Shown here: piece by piece, positions 25,888 through 32,984 of the stretch | Layout of the letters: each line of letters begins with the position of its first letter | Position numbering within the stretch: position 1 is the stretch's first letter | Assembly (NCBI GenBank): GCA_023451825.1 | Contig: JAEXYA010000004.1 | Location: 1 to 64,000 of the forward strand | Length of the DNA: 64,000 nucleotides | Source of the DNA: Pseudomonadota bacterium | GTDB taxonomy: Bacteria > Pseudomonadota > Alphaproteobacteria > Rhizobiales > Xanthobacteraceae | Reading direction: 5' to 3' | Notes under the pieces: model-generated | Seen by the model: the letters and a program-made list of their open reading frames with translations, nothing else | Told to the model about the DNA's origin: nothing | Databases searched by the model: none | Translations under genes and position numbers: made by a program

Positions 25888-26469
25888 ATGTCCGATGTAA
25901 AACCGATCCGCCGCGGCCGTCCGCGCTCCGTCGAGACCGAGGAGGCGATCCTTGACAGCGCCTATCGCATGATCGCGAGCGATGGGCTGGCGACCACGAC
26001 CATCGATGCCATCGCGCGGGAATCTGGCGTCTCCAAGATGACGATTTACAAATGGTGGCCGTCGCGCGAGGCGCTGCTGATCGATGCGTTTCTCCGGCAG
26101 GCGGCGTCGATGTTGCCGATCCCGGAGGAGGGCGATGCTGTCGCGCGGATCGGCCGGCATGCGTCGGCCTATGCCGTCGCGCTCAGCGGCGAGTTTGGCA
26201 AGGTGCAACTGGCCGTCATCGCCGAATGCATTGCGCGCACGGGATCGGCACGATTGTTTGCCGAGCGCTATCTCGGCGCACGGCGCGATGTGGTCGCGAA
26301 GATCATCAAGGCAGGCCAGAAGGACGGCAGTGTGACATCGGCGGAGCCGGCGGTTGATCTTTATGACCGCATCTATGGCACGCTGTTCTATCAGGATGCG
26401 TTCGGCTTCCGCGCGGTGACGGCTGATCACGCGCGCCGGCTCGTCAAGCTCGTATTGTCAGGGGCGTAG
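25888..26469 (+). CDS. TetR family transcriptional regulator
   Basis: A 193-residue regulator. The N-terminal basic arm PIRRGRPRSVETEEAI leads into the HTH (TTTIDAIARESGVSKMTIYK, then WWPSREALLIDAF), the standard TetR DNA-binding unit. The C-terminal 130 residues are the helical ligand domain. ATG 25888 is chosen; the frame is open upstream into the cyclase gene, and the 53-base gap suggests cotranscription with it. It ends 3 bases from the convergent desaturase gene, a possible target. The ligand is unknown. Confidence 0.9.
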   Translation: MSDVKPIRRGRPRSVETEEAILDSAYRMIASDGLATTTIDAIARESGVSKMTIYKWWPSREALLIDAFLRQAASMLPIPEEGDAVARIGRHASAYAVALSGEFGKVQLAVIAECIARTGSARLFAERYLGARRDVVAKIIKAGQKDGSVTSAEPAVDLYDRIYGTLFYQDAFGFRAVTADHARRLVKLVLSGA

Positions 26470-26472
26470 CGT

Positions 26473-27417
26473 CTAGACACCGCCCTGGCGCATGCGGCGG
26501 AACCACGCAAAAGTCTCGCGATGGACGCGGTGATAGCCGCGGCCGCGATGAAGGATGCGGTTATCGACGATCGCATTCAGTTTTGGCAGCGCGTGGAACG
26601 GCACCGACGGATAGGCGTGATGCTCCACATGGAACGGCATGTTCCAGCTGAACCATTTCATCAACGCACCGGTATAAGTCGTGCGCGTGTTCTCGTAGGC
26701 GCTGCGGGTATGTTCGCAGCCGGTGTGCTCGGCATAGAGATAGGGCCGCAGGAAGAGCTGGCCCACCGCGAGTGGCAGCAGCCAACACCAGAGCAGCACC
26801 GTCGTCTGCAGGGCGACCGATCCGGCGAGTAGCGTCAGATAGATCAGCGCATAGAGGCGCGCCTCGCGGATGACCAGAGCCTGCTTGGTCTCCGGAATCC
26901 ATGGCGCGACGGCGTGGCCGGTGATGGCGCGGCGGAACAGCAGGCGGATACGATTGATGAGCTGAATGATGCCCGTATAGGCGATTGCCAATTTCGTATC
27001 GGAGGTCGGGATGGTGGCCGTCACCAGTTCGGGGTCGCGGTCGGGATCTTGGGTGAAGCGATGATGATCCCAATGAAACAGTGCGTAATGCTCATAGGGA
27101 TGGATGATCAGCAGCGATGACAGGTGACCGAGGATTTCGTTGGCTGCGCGGCTGGTGAACACCGTCTTGTGCGCGGCTTCGTGCACGGGCATGAACAGGA
27201 AGGCGATGAGATAGCCCTGGAGAGCGATCAGCGGCAGGGCCCAGATCGCGCCGAAGCGTGTGATGGTCAGCCAGATTGCGGCACCGGTGACCAGGATCGC
27301 GCCAAAATGGCTGAATGAGCGCACGAGTCCGGGAAGATTGGCGCGGATCGAAAGGTCCTTGAGCTGCGCTGGCGTCAGGGCGCGAACGGGCTTGTCGTGG
27401 TGATGTGTCATGGTCAT
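26473..27417 (-). CDS. Membrane fatty-acid desaturase family protein
   Basis: A 314-residue di-iron membrane enzyme. The three histidine boxes are present: HEAAH (about residue 87), HWDHH (about 120) and HVEHH (about 267), flanked by four hydrophobic helices (GAILVTGAAIWLTI; LPLIALQGYLIAFLF; TLLAGSVALQTTVLLWCWLL). Substrate could be an acyl lipid or a carotenoid-type compound; I cannot tell from sequence. The N-terminus is His-rich (MTMTHHHDKP). Its start overlaps the stop of the upstream acetyltransferase-family gene as ATGA, so the two are translationally coupled. Confidence 0.88.
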   Translation of the reverse strand: MTMTHHHDKPVRALTPAQLKDLSIRANLPGLVRSFSHFGAILVTGAAIWLTITRFGAIWALPLIALQGYLIAFLFMPVHEAAHKTVFTSRAANEILGHLSSLLIIHPYEHYALFHWDHHRFTQDPDRDPELVTATIPTSDTKLAIAYTGIIQLINRIRLLFRRAITGHAVAPWIPETKQALVIREARLYALIYLTLLAGSVALQTTVLLWCWLLPLAVGQLFLRPYLYAEHTGCEHTRSAYENTRTTYTGALMKWFSWNMPFHVEHHAYPSVPFHALPKLNAIVDNRILHRGRGYHRVHRETFAWFRRMRQGGV

Positions 27418-28433
27418 GAGCCAAGGAAAGTCTTGATCTTCGCGTTCAGGAACGCTTTGTCGGCAGCGATCTTGATCGGATTGCCGGCACGGTGGCCGTG
27501 AAGCGAGGGGATCGGGCAGAGCTCCGCGGAGTGCGCATTGGTGAGCATAGGCAATTCGGTTTCGTTATCGCCGACCTGGAAGTAGTTGTCGGTGGCGCCT
27601 GGCATCAGCAGGACACGCGCCTTGATTGCAGCCATGGCCTTGGCGAAGTCGCCACCAAATTCAGCACATTGGCTGATGTCGCCATTCTGCCAGGTCCACA
27701 GCTGAGCCAGGATATTGTTGGCATCGCGATGGGCGAACGCGACGTCCCAGGAGCGGCTGAGATAATCCTCCAGCGAGGTGAAGCCGCCCTCGCGCCAAAG
27801 TTCGTCGCGATAGAAGCCGTGCGACATCGCCCAGCCGGCATAGACACGCCCCATGGCGCGCAGCCCAGCCGCGGGGCGCGCGATGAAGCGGCCATCGACA
27901 AAGGCGGGATCGGCTTTCAACGCTGCGCGGACGCTTTCAAGAAAGACGGTGTTGAACGGTGAGCAGCGGGCGCTGCCGCAGACGACAGCCGCGCGCTCCA
28001 CCATATTGGGGTAACGCGCCGCCCAGTGATAGGTCTGCATGCCACCCATGGACCAGCCATAGACCATGGCGAGGCGGGAGATTCCGAACCACTCAGTGAC
28101 GAGGCGGTGCTGGACCGCAACGGCGTCGTGATAGGTGATATCCGGATATGGGGCCGAGGGCGTGTTCGAAGGAGACGAGGAAAGGCCGTTACCGAACAGG
28201 TTCGGAATGATGATGAAATAGCGATCGGGATCGAGCGCTGCGCCGGGCTCGATCAGCCATTCAGTGTCGACATGCTGTGCCGAGAACGACGTCGGATAAA
28301 GGATCGCATTCGACTTGTCGGCATTGAGCCGGCCATAGGTTTTGTAGGCGAGCTTCAGGCCGGCGAAAATCTTGCCGGACTGGAGTTCTACGTCGCCAGC
28401 GTCGAAGATGTCGTAATCTGGTGATGCGCTCAT
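27414..28433 (-). CDS. Homoserine O-acetyltransferase-family alpha/beta hydrolase
   Basis: A 339-residue protein of the MetX-like fold. DIFDAGDVELQSGKIFAGLK and NLFGNGLSSSPSN are typical of the family. The nucleophile is in VYGWSMGGMQTYHWA (Ser near residue 136). Bona fide MetX usually reads GGSMGG, and its His loop reads HGHDAF; here it is LHGHRAGNP. This variant group is often annotated only as an alpha/beta hydrolase, so methionine synthesis should not be assumed. ATG 28433 is preferred over the ATG-less extension to 28487. It is coupled to the desaturase gene by a 4 bp overlap. Confidence 0.8.
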   Translation of the reverse strand: MSASPDYDIFDAGDVELQSGKIFAGLKLAYKTYGRLNADKSNAILYPTSFSAQHVDTEWLIEPGAALDPDRYFIIIPNLFGNGLSSSPSNTPSAPYPDITYHDAVAVQHRLVTEWFGISRLAMVYGWSMGGMQTYHWAARYPNMVERAAVVCGSARCSPFNTVFLESVRAALKADPAFVDGRFIARPAAGLRAMGRVYAGWAMSHGFYRDELWREGGFTSLEDYLSRSWDVAFAHRDANNILAQLWTWQNGDISQCAEFGGDFAKAMAAIKARVLLMPGATDNYFQVGDNETELPMLTNAHSAELCPIPSLHGHRAGNPIKIAADKAFLNAKIKTFLGS

Positions 28434-28464
28434 GCGAGTTGTTCCGGACGTCCAGTGAATGTGC

Positions 28465-28524
28465 GTCTCGCAATTGAGACAAGTCAATAACTGGACTATA
28501 AGTACAATAAATCTTGTGCGGCAA
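28465..28524 (-). promoter_or_regulatory. Promoter and leader palindrome of the acetyltransferase-desaturase pair
   Basis: On the minus strand TTGCCG (28524-28519) and TATAGT (28500-28495) are 18 bases apart. Just downstream, within the leader, is a palindrome with arms GTCTC and GAGAC (28480-28465, 6-base centre), itself nested in GTCCAG...CTGGAC. It could be an operator or an RNA hairpin. The rest of the 300-base divergent gap (28434-28733) holds only the ribosome-binding sites. Confidence 0.5.
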
Positions 28525-28733
28525 CGGCAAAGTGCACAAGAGGCGCTGTAATTACGGGCAGCAATCTGCTCGTTCTTTGCGCGATGCTGCGGTGCACGAA
28601 TTGTTCAAGACGCTAACGGAAGACATGAGATAGTTATGTCATGCGGCGCCCATGGCGATTGCTGGGTCGATCCAGGCAATGCAGGCAGCGCTTCCCGATC
28701 CGATCGGATTGCAAACCAGTAAGGAGCTTCACT

Positions 28734-29558
28734 ATGCCGACGATCACCACCAAAGACGGCACCCAGATTTTCTACAAGGATTGGGGCACCGGGCAGCCGA
28801 TCGTTTTCCATCATGGCTGGCCGTTGAGTGCGGACGACTGGGATGCCCAGATGATGTTCTTCCTCAACAACGGTTACCGTGTCATTGCCCATGATCGTCG
28901 CGGTCATGGCCGCTCGACGCAAACGGCTACCGGCAACGAGATGGACACTTACGCCGCCGACATGATCGAGTTGGCCGACGCGCTCGATCTGAAGGACGCC
29001 GTGCATATCGGCCACTCCACCGGCGGCGGCGAAGTCGCACGTTATGTGGCCCGTGCCAAGAAGGGCCGCGTATCCAAAGCCGTGCTGATTGGTGCGGTGC
29101 CGCCGATCATGGTGAAATCGGAGAAGAATCCGGGCGGTCTGCCGCTTGAAGTGTTCGACGGTTTCCGCGCGGCGCTGGCAGCCAATCGCGCGCAATTCTA
29201 TGTCGATATCCCGACCGGGCCGTTCTACGGCTTCAACCGTCCGGGCGCGAAAATTTCGCAGGGCGTGATCGATAACTGGTGGCGTCAGGGCATGATCGGC
29301 GGCGCCAAGGCACATTACGATTGCATCAAGGCTTTTTCGGAAACCGACTTCACCGAAGACCTGAAAGCCATCGATGTGCCGGTGCTGGTGATGCATGGCG
29401 ATGACGACCAGATCGTGCCGATTGCTGACTCAGCCGAGCTCTCGATCAAGCTGCTGAACCATGGCACGCTGAAAATCTATCCGGGCTTCCCGCACGGCAT
29501 GTGCACAACCCATGCCGATGTGATCAATCCGGATCTGCTGGCCTTTGTGAAGAGCTGA
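28734..29558 (+). CDS. Non-heme chloroperoxidase-type alpha/beta hydrolase
   Basis: A 274-residue protein of the cofactor-free haloperoxidase/esterase group. Seen: oxyanion segment FHHGWPLSADDWD, HDRRGHGRSTQ, nucleophile GHSTGGGEVARYVARAKKGR (Ser about 99), acid in VMHGDDDQIVP, and His in GFPHGMCTTH. The natural reaction is probably esterase or lactonase; perhydrolysis is a side activity of the family. ATG 28734 has AAGGAG seven bases upstream. It is divergent from the acetyltransferase-family gene and ends at a palindromic repeat. Confidence 0.9.
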   Translation: MPTITTKDGTQIFYKDWGTGQPIVFHHGWPLSADDWDAQMMFFLNNGYRVIAHDRRGHGRSTQTATGNEMDTYAADMIELADALDLKDAVHIGHSTGGGEVARYVARAKKGRVSKAVLIGAVPPIMVKSEKNPGGLPLEVFDGFRAALAANRAQFYVDIPTGPFYGFNRPGAKISQGVIDNWWRQGMIGGAKAHYDCIKAFSETDFTEDLKAIDVPVLVMHGDDDQIVPIADSAELSIKLLNHGTLKIYPGFPHGMCTTHADVINPDLLAFVKS

Positions 29559-29575
29559 ACGCGGAGCTCAAGGCC

Positions 29576-29644
29576 GTCATTGCGAGCGAAGCAATCCAGA
29601 AAGCCAAGAGCTGGATTGCTTCGTCGCTACGCTCCTCGCAATGA
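29576..29644. repeat. Palindromic repeat, family A, copy 2
   Basis: GTCATTGCGAGCGAAGCAAT ... GATTGCTTCGTCGCTACGCT then CCTCGCAATGA. It lies between the convergent chloroperoxidase-like and purN genes. Confidence 0.85.
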
Positions 29645-29653
29645 AGACTGGGC

Positions 29654-30304
29654 TCAAATCACCGTCGGCGCGATGAGGCTATCTTCCGCATCGACGCCGG
29701 CGGTGCTCGTCGTCACATCGCCTTTGATGGTGATGCCGTCCGTCGCCAGCAGCCGCAGCGCCTGCGGATAGATCTGGTGCTCGACGCTCAGCACGCGCGC
29801 CGCCAGCGTGTCAGCCGTGTCGTCAGCGGCGACCGGCACCGCGCCCTGCATCACGATCGGGCCGGCATCGGTTTCCGGAATCACGAAATGCACGGTCGCG
29901 CCCGAAATCTTCACGCCGGCGCGTAGCGCCTGTCCGTGCGGATCGAGTCCGGGAAAGGACGGCAACAGCGACGGATGGATGTTCAGCATCCGGCCATACC
30001 AGTGCTGCACGAATTCCGCCGTGAACAGTCGCATGAAGCCGGCGAGGCAGATCACTTCGATCTTGTGCTCGTCGAGCGCAGCCTGCAGCAGCTTTTCAAA
30101 GCCAGCGCGATCCTTGCCGAACGGCTTGCTCTCGATCACCAGCGTCTTGATGCCATTGGCTTGCGCATTGGCAAGCCCCGGTGCATCGGCGCGGTTGGAA
30201 ATGACTAGCGCGATCTTCGCCGGGAAGCCATCGGCAGCAGCGGCTTCGATCAGCGCGGACATATTCGATCCGCGACCGGAAATCAGGATGGCGACGGGGC
30301 GCAT
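29654..30304 (-). CDS. purN: Phosphoribosylglycinamide formyltransferase PurN
   Basis: Third step of purine synthesis, using 10-formyltetrahydrofolate. The 216-residue sequence begins MRPVAILISGRGSNMSALIE (phosphate-binding loop). Then come VISNRADAPGL, the catalytic region MLNIHPSLLPSFPGLDPHG (Asn-His pair), and VHFVIPETDAGPIVMQ with the catalytic Asp. ATG 30304 has GAGG six bases before it, and this site overlaps the purM stop codon, indicating coupled translation. A GTG directly before the ATG is also possible. Confidence 0.97.
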   Translation of the reverse strand: MRPVAILISGRGSNMSALIEAAAADGFPAKIALVISNRADAPGLANAQANGIKTLVIESKPFGKDRAGFEKLLQAALDEHKIEVICLAGFMRLFTAEFVQHWYGRMLNIHPSLLPSFPGLDPHGQALRAGVKISGATVHFVIPETDAGPIVMQGAVPVAADDTADTLAARVLSVEHQIYPQALRLLATDGITIKGDVTTSTAGVDAEDSLIAPTVI

Positions 30305-30311
30305 CACGGCC

Positions 30312-31385
30312 TCACAGTTTCAGGTCGAGATGCCCGTCATAGACGACGCGCTCGTCGCCCTTGGCTTCGATCACATCGCCGAGCAAGGCGACGGTCTCGC
30401 CGCTGTCGCGGAGGATGTCCATCACCTCTTGCACAGCCTCGCGCTTGACGATGGCGATCATGCCGATGCCGCAATTGAAAGTGCGCAGCAATTCGAGCTC
30501 CGCGATGTCGCCTTCGGCAGCCAGCCACTTGAAGACTGGCAGTACATTGAGGGCAGGGAGGTCGATGCGGACGCCGAGCCCTGATGGCAACACGCGCGGG
30601 ATATTGTCGGTAAAACCGCCGCCGGTGATATGGGCGAGGCCCTTCACGGCGCCAGTCTCGCGGATCGCGCGCAGGCACGACTTCACGTAGAGCTTTGTCG
30701 GCGTCAGCAAAGCGCCGCCCAGCGTCATGACCGGCGAGAACGGGGCCTTGTCGGCATAAGAGAGGCCGGTGCGCTCGACGATCTTGCGGACCAGCGAAAA
30801 CCCATTGGAATGCACGCCTGACGAGGCGAGGCCAATCACAGCATCGCCGACGGCCATGTCCTTCGTCGGCAGCAAGGTGCCGCGCTCGGCCGCGCCGACC
30901 GAGAAGCCGCCGAGGTCGTAATCGCCGTCCTTGTAGAGGCCGGGCATTTCCGCGGTCTCGCCGCCGATCAGCGCGCAACCAGACTCGCGGCAGCCTTCAG
31001 CGATGCCTGCGACGATAGAGGCGGTGGCTTCGGGATCGAGTTTACCGCAGGCAAAATAGTCGAGGAAGAACAGCGGCTCGGCGCCCTGGACCACGAGGTC
31101 GTTCACCGACATCGCCACGAGGTCGATGCCGATGCCGTTATGGACATTGGCCTCGATTGCGATCTTCACTTTGGTGCCGACGCCATCGGTGGCCGCGACC
31201 AGAATCGGATCCTTGAAGCCGGCGGCCTTGAGGTCGAACAATCCGCCAAAACCGCCGATCTCGGCATCGGCACCGGGGCGGGCGGTGGCGCGCACCATCG
31301 GCTTGATGAGGTCCACCAGACGATTGCCTGCATCGATGTCGACGCCTGCATCCGCGTAGGTGAGGCCTTTTTTCTGGTCGGTCAT
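30312..31385 (-). CDS. purM: Phosphoribosylformylglycinamidine cyclo-ligase PurM
   Basis: Fifth step of purine synthesis: AIR synthetase. The 357-residue sequence has the PurM/ThiL fold signatures LTYADAGVDIDAGNRLVDLI, ATDGVGTKVKIAIEAN, GIDLVAMSVNDLVVQGAEPL and GGETAEMPGLY, with the C-terminal domain HITGGGFTDNIPRVLPSGLG. Same-strand purN follows after 7 bases, the usual purMN arrangement. Divergent from the phosphatidyltransferase gene (about 137 bp gap). Confidence 0.97.
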   Translation of the reverse strand: MTDQKKGLTYADAGVDIDAGNRLVDLIKPMVRATARPGADAEIGGFGGLFDLKAAGFKDPILVAATDGVGTKVKIAIEANVHNGIGIDLVAMSVNDLVVQGAEPLFFLDYFACGKLDPEATASIVAGIAEGCRESGCALIGGETAEMPGLYKDGDYDLGGFSVGAAERGTLLPTKDMAVGDAVIGLASSGVHSNGFSLVRKIVERTGLSYADKAPFSPVMTLGGALLTPTKLYVKSCLRAIRETGAVKGLAHITGGGFTDNIPRVLPSGLGVRIDLPALNVLPVFKWLAAEGDIAELELLRTFNCGIGMIAIVKREAVQEVMDILRDSGETVALLGDVIEAKGDERVVYDGHLDLKL

Positions 31386-31522
31386 GCCCGGTGTCCTGGG
31401 AAGTTGCGAAATTGTGAATTTTCCGCTGGTTACGTCGTAAATTGCCCCCGCGCAATGGCTCGTAAACGCTATCCCGGCTACTATCTAGGCGGTTAGCCGG
31501 TCAGAGCCACCACGCTCGGATT

Positions 31523-32107
31523 TTGGCACGGGCCGAAGCCGGAAAACGCCAGTTGAGCATCCCCAACATCATCACCCTGGGCCGCATTCTGCTGGTTCCC
31601 ATTGTCGTCTGGGCCATCGCCTCCAGCCAGATGGAGATCGCCTTTGCGGTCTTTGTCAGTGCCGGGGTGAGCGACGCCGTGGACGGCTTCCTGGCCAAGC
31701 GCTTCAACATGGCCAGCGAACTCGGCGCGTTGCTCGACCCGCTGGCTGACAAGGCGCTTCTGGTGTCGATCTATGTGTCCCTGGGGATATGGGGGGCAGT
31801 GCCGCGCTGGCTGGTGATTCTGGTGGTGTCGCGGGATATCATGATCGTAGGTGCCGTGATCGTTTCCTGGCTGTTCGGCAAGCCGATCCCGATGAAGCCG
31901 CTGATGGTCTCGAAGCTCAATACGGTGGCCCAGGTGGGGTTTGCCGCCTTGGTCCTCGCGGCGCTCGGATTTGGCTTCAATTCGTCGCCTTACGATTTGA
32001 TTTTAATGGGTTTTGTGACCGTCCTGACACTCGCTTCCGTGAGCCTTTACCTGGTCGAGTGGGTGAGGCACATGAGCACGATCGAGACGGGCGCGCGCCC
32101 TGAGTAA
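31523..32107 (+). CDS. CDP-alcohol phosphatidyltransferase (PgsA-like)
   Basis: A 194-residue integral membrane enzyme. The CDP-alcohol phosphotransferase motif is present: SDAVDGFLAKRFNMASELGA then LLDPLADK, with the metal-binding aspartates in the expected spacing. About five helices follow (RWLVILVVSRDIMIVGAVIV; VGFAALVLAALGFGF). Most likely makes phosphatidylglycerol phosphate or a cardiolipin-type lipid; a clear choice needs phylogeny. The start is uncertain: TTG 31523 or TTG 31553 (SIPNIITLGRILLVP, which aligns with usual N-termini). hdaA follows after 29 bases, a known alphaproteobacterial pairing. Confidence 0.88.
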   Translation: MARAEAGKRQLSIPNIITLGRILLVPIVVWAIASSQMEIAFAVFVSAGVSDAVDGFLAKRFNMASELGALLDPLADKALLVSIYVSLGIWGAVPRWLVILVVSRDIMIVGAVIVSWLFGKPIPMKPLMVSKLNTVAQVGFAALVLAALGFGFNSSPYDLILMGFVTVLTLASVSLYLVEWVRHMSTIETGARPE

Positions 32108-32136
32108 TTGCCGGTCACCCGGCCCGGAGTAACTGC

Positions 32137-32814
32137 GTGTCTGTTCGCGTCCAACCCCGCCAATTGGCGTTTGCCTTGCCGCATGCGGAGAGCCTGTCGC
32201 GCGACGACTTTCTCGAGGGCAGCGCCAATGCCGAGGCGTTGGGGCTGATCGACAGCTGGCCGGACTGGCCCAACCGCGTGATGCTGCTGGCCGGACCGGA
32301 AGGCTCCGGCAAGAGCCATCTGGCTGCGATCTGGGCCGAGGAGGCCGGTGCGCGTTCGACCATGGCACATGCGCTAGCCGCCGCGACGGTTCCCGGTGCG
32401 CTGGCTACCGGCGCCGTTGTGGTCGAAGATCTGGCTCCCGGCAATTTTGACGAGCGGGCGCTGTTTCATCTGCTCAATCTCGCGCGCGAGGATGGTGCTT
32501 ATGTCCTCATCACCGCCCGCACGATGCCGGTCGCCATGGAAATTGCGCTCCGCGATCTGCGTTCGCGCCTGCGCGCTGTCCCCGTGGTTCAGCTCAAGGC
32601 GCCGGACGACCACCTCTTTCGCGCGCTGATCGTCAAATTCTGCGCCGATCGCCAGATGAGCATCGACGAGAATGTGGTGAGCTATATCGCCAGTCGGATC
32701 GAGCGCTCCTTTGTTGCGGCGCGGCGCACCGTCGAATTGCTCGACAGCGAAGCATTGCGGCTTGGCCGGCCGGTTACACGTGCCCTCGCTGCCGAATTGT
32801 TGCGGGAATCCTGA
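32137..32814 (+). CDS. hdaA: DnaA-inactivating regulator HdaA
   Basis: Hda-type protein that, with the loaded sliding clamp, stimulates ATP hydrolysis by DnaA and so prevents over-initiation. Seen: an N-terminal clamp-binding motif RQLAFAL (residues 8-14), Walker A LLAGPEGSGKSHLAAIW (about 50-66), a Walker B-like VVVEDLAPGNFDERALFHLL, sensor region LITARTMP, and the C-terminal helical lid. At 225 residues it is shorter than DnaA and lacks its DNA-binding domain. The start is GTG 32137. It sits in the conserved phosphatidyltransferase-hdaA-ppk-ppx cluster. Confidence 0.92.
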   Translation: MSVRVQPRQLAFALPHAESLSRDDFLEGSANAEALGLIDSWPDWPNRVMLLAGPEGSGKSHLAAIWAEEAGARSTMAHALAAATVPGALATGAVVVEDLAPGNFDERALFHLLNLAREDGAYVLITARTMPVAMEIALRDLRSRLRAVPVVQLKAPDDHLFRALIVKFCADRQMSIDENVVSYIASRIERSFVAARRTVELLDSEALRLGRPVTRALAAELLRES

Positions 32815-32896
32815 GCCACAGAAACGGGGTTTCGCTGACATGGAAACTCCGTACACTGATCTTTACGTCGCATGCTGCACTGCTGGTGCCTCGTTT

Positions 32897-32925
32897 GTGT
32901 CATATAACTGTCATGTGACCGTCGC
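32897..32925 (+). promoter_or_regulatory. Candidate Pho box (PhoB site) upstream of ppk
   Basis: TGTCAT at 32898-32903 and TGTCAT at 32909-32914 are direct repeats exactly 11 bases apart, with ATAAC between, as in PhoB-binding Pho boxes (CTGTCATAAATCTGTCAT-like). A weaker third unit CGTCGC starts at 32920. A possible -10, TATTGG, lies at 32938-32943. It is 60-90 bases before the ppk start. Confidence 0.7.
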
Positions 32926-32984
32926 GGTGAATGCGGGTATTGGCTGGTTAACACCGTGACTCGAATTGATGGGACGACGACCTG

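Noticed and set aside
28434..28500. SAM-II riboswitch upstream of the MetX-like gene
   Set aside because: SAM-II leaders are common before alphaproteobacterial metX, but the conserved pseudoknot core with GCUAAA was not found; only a simple palindrome is present.
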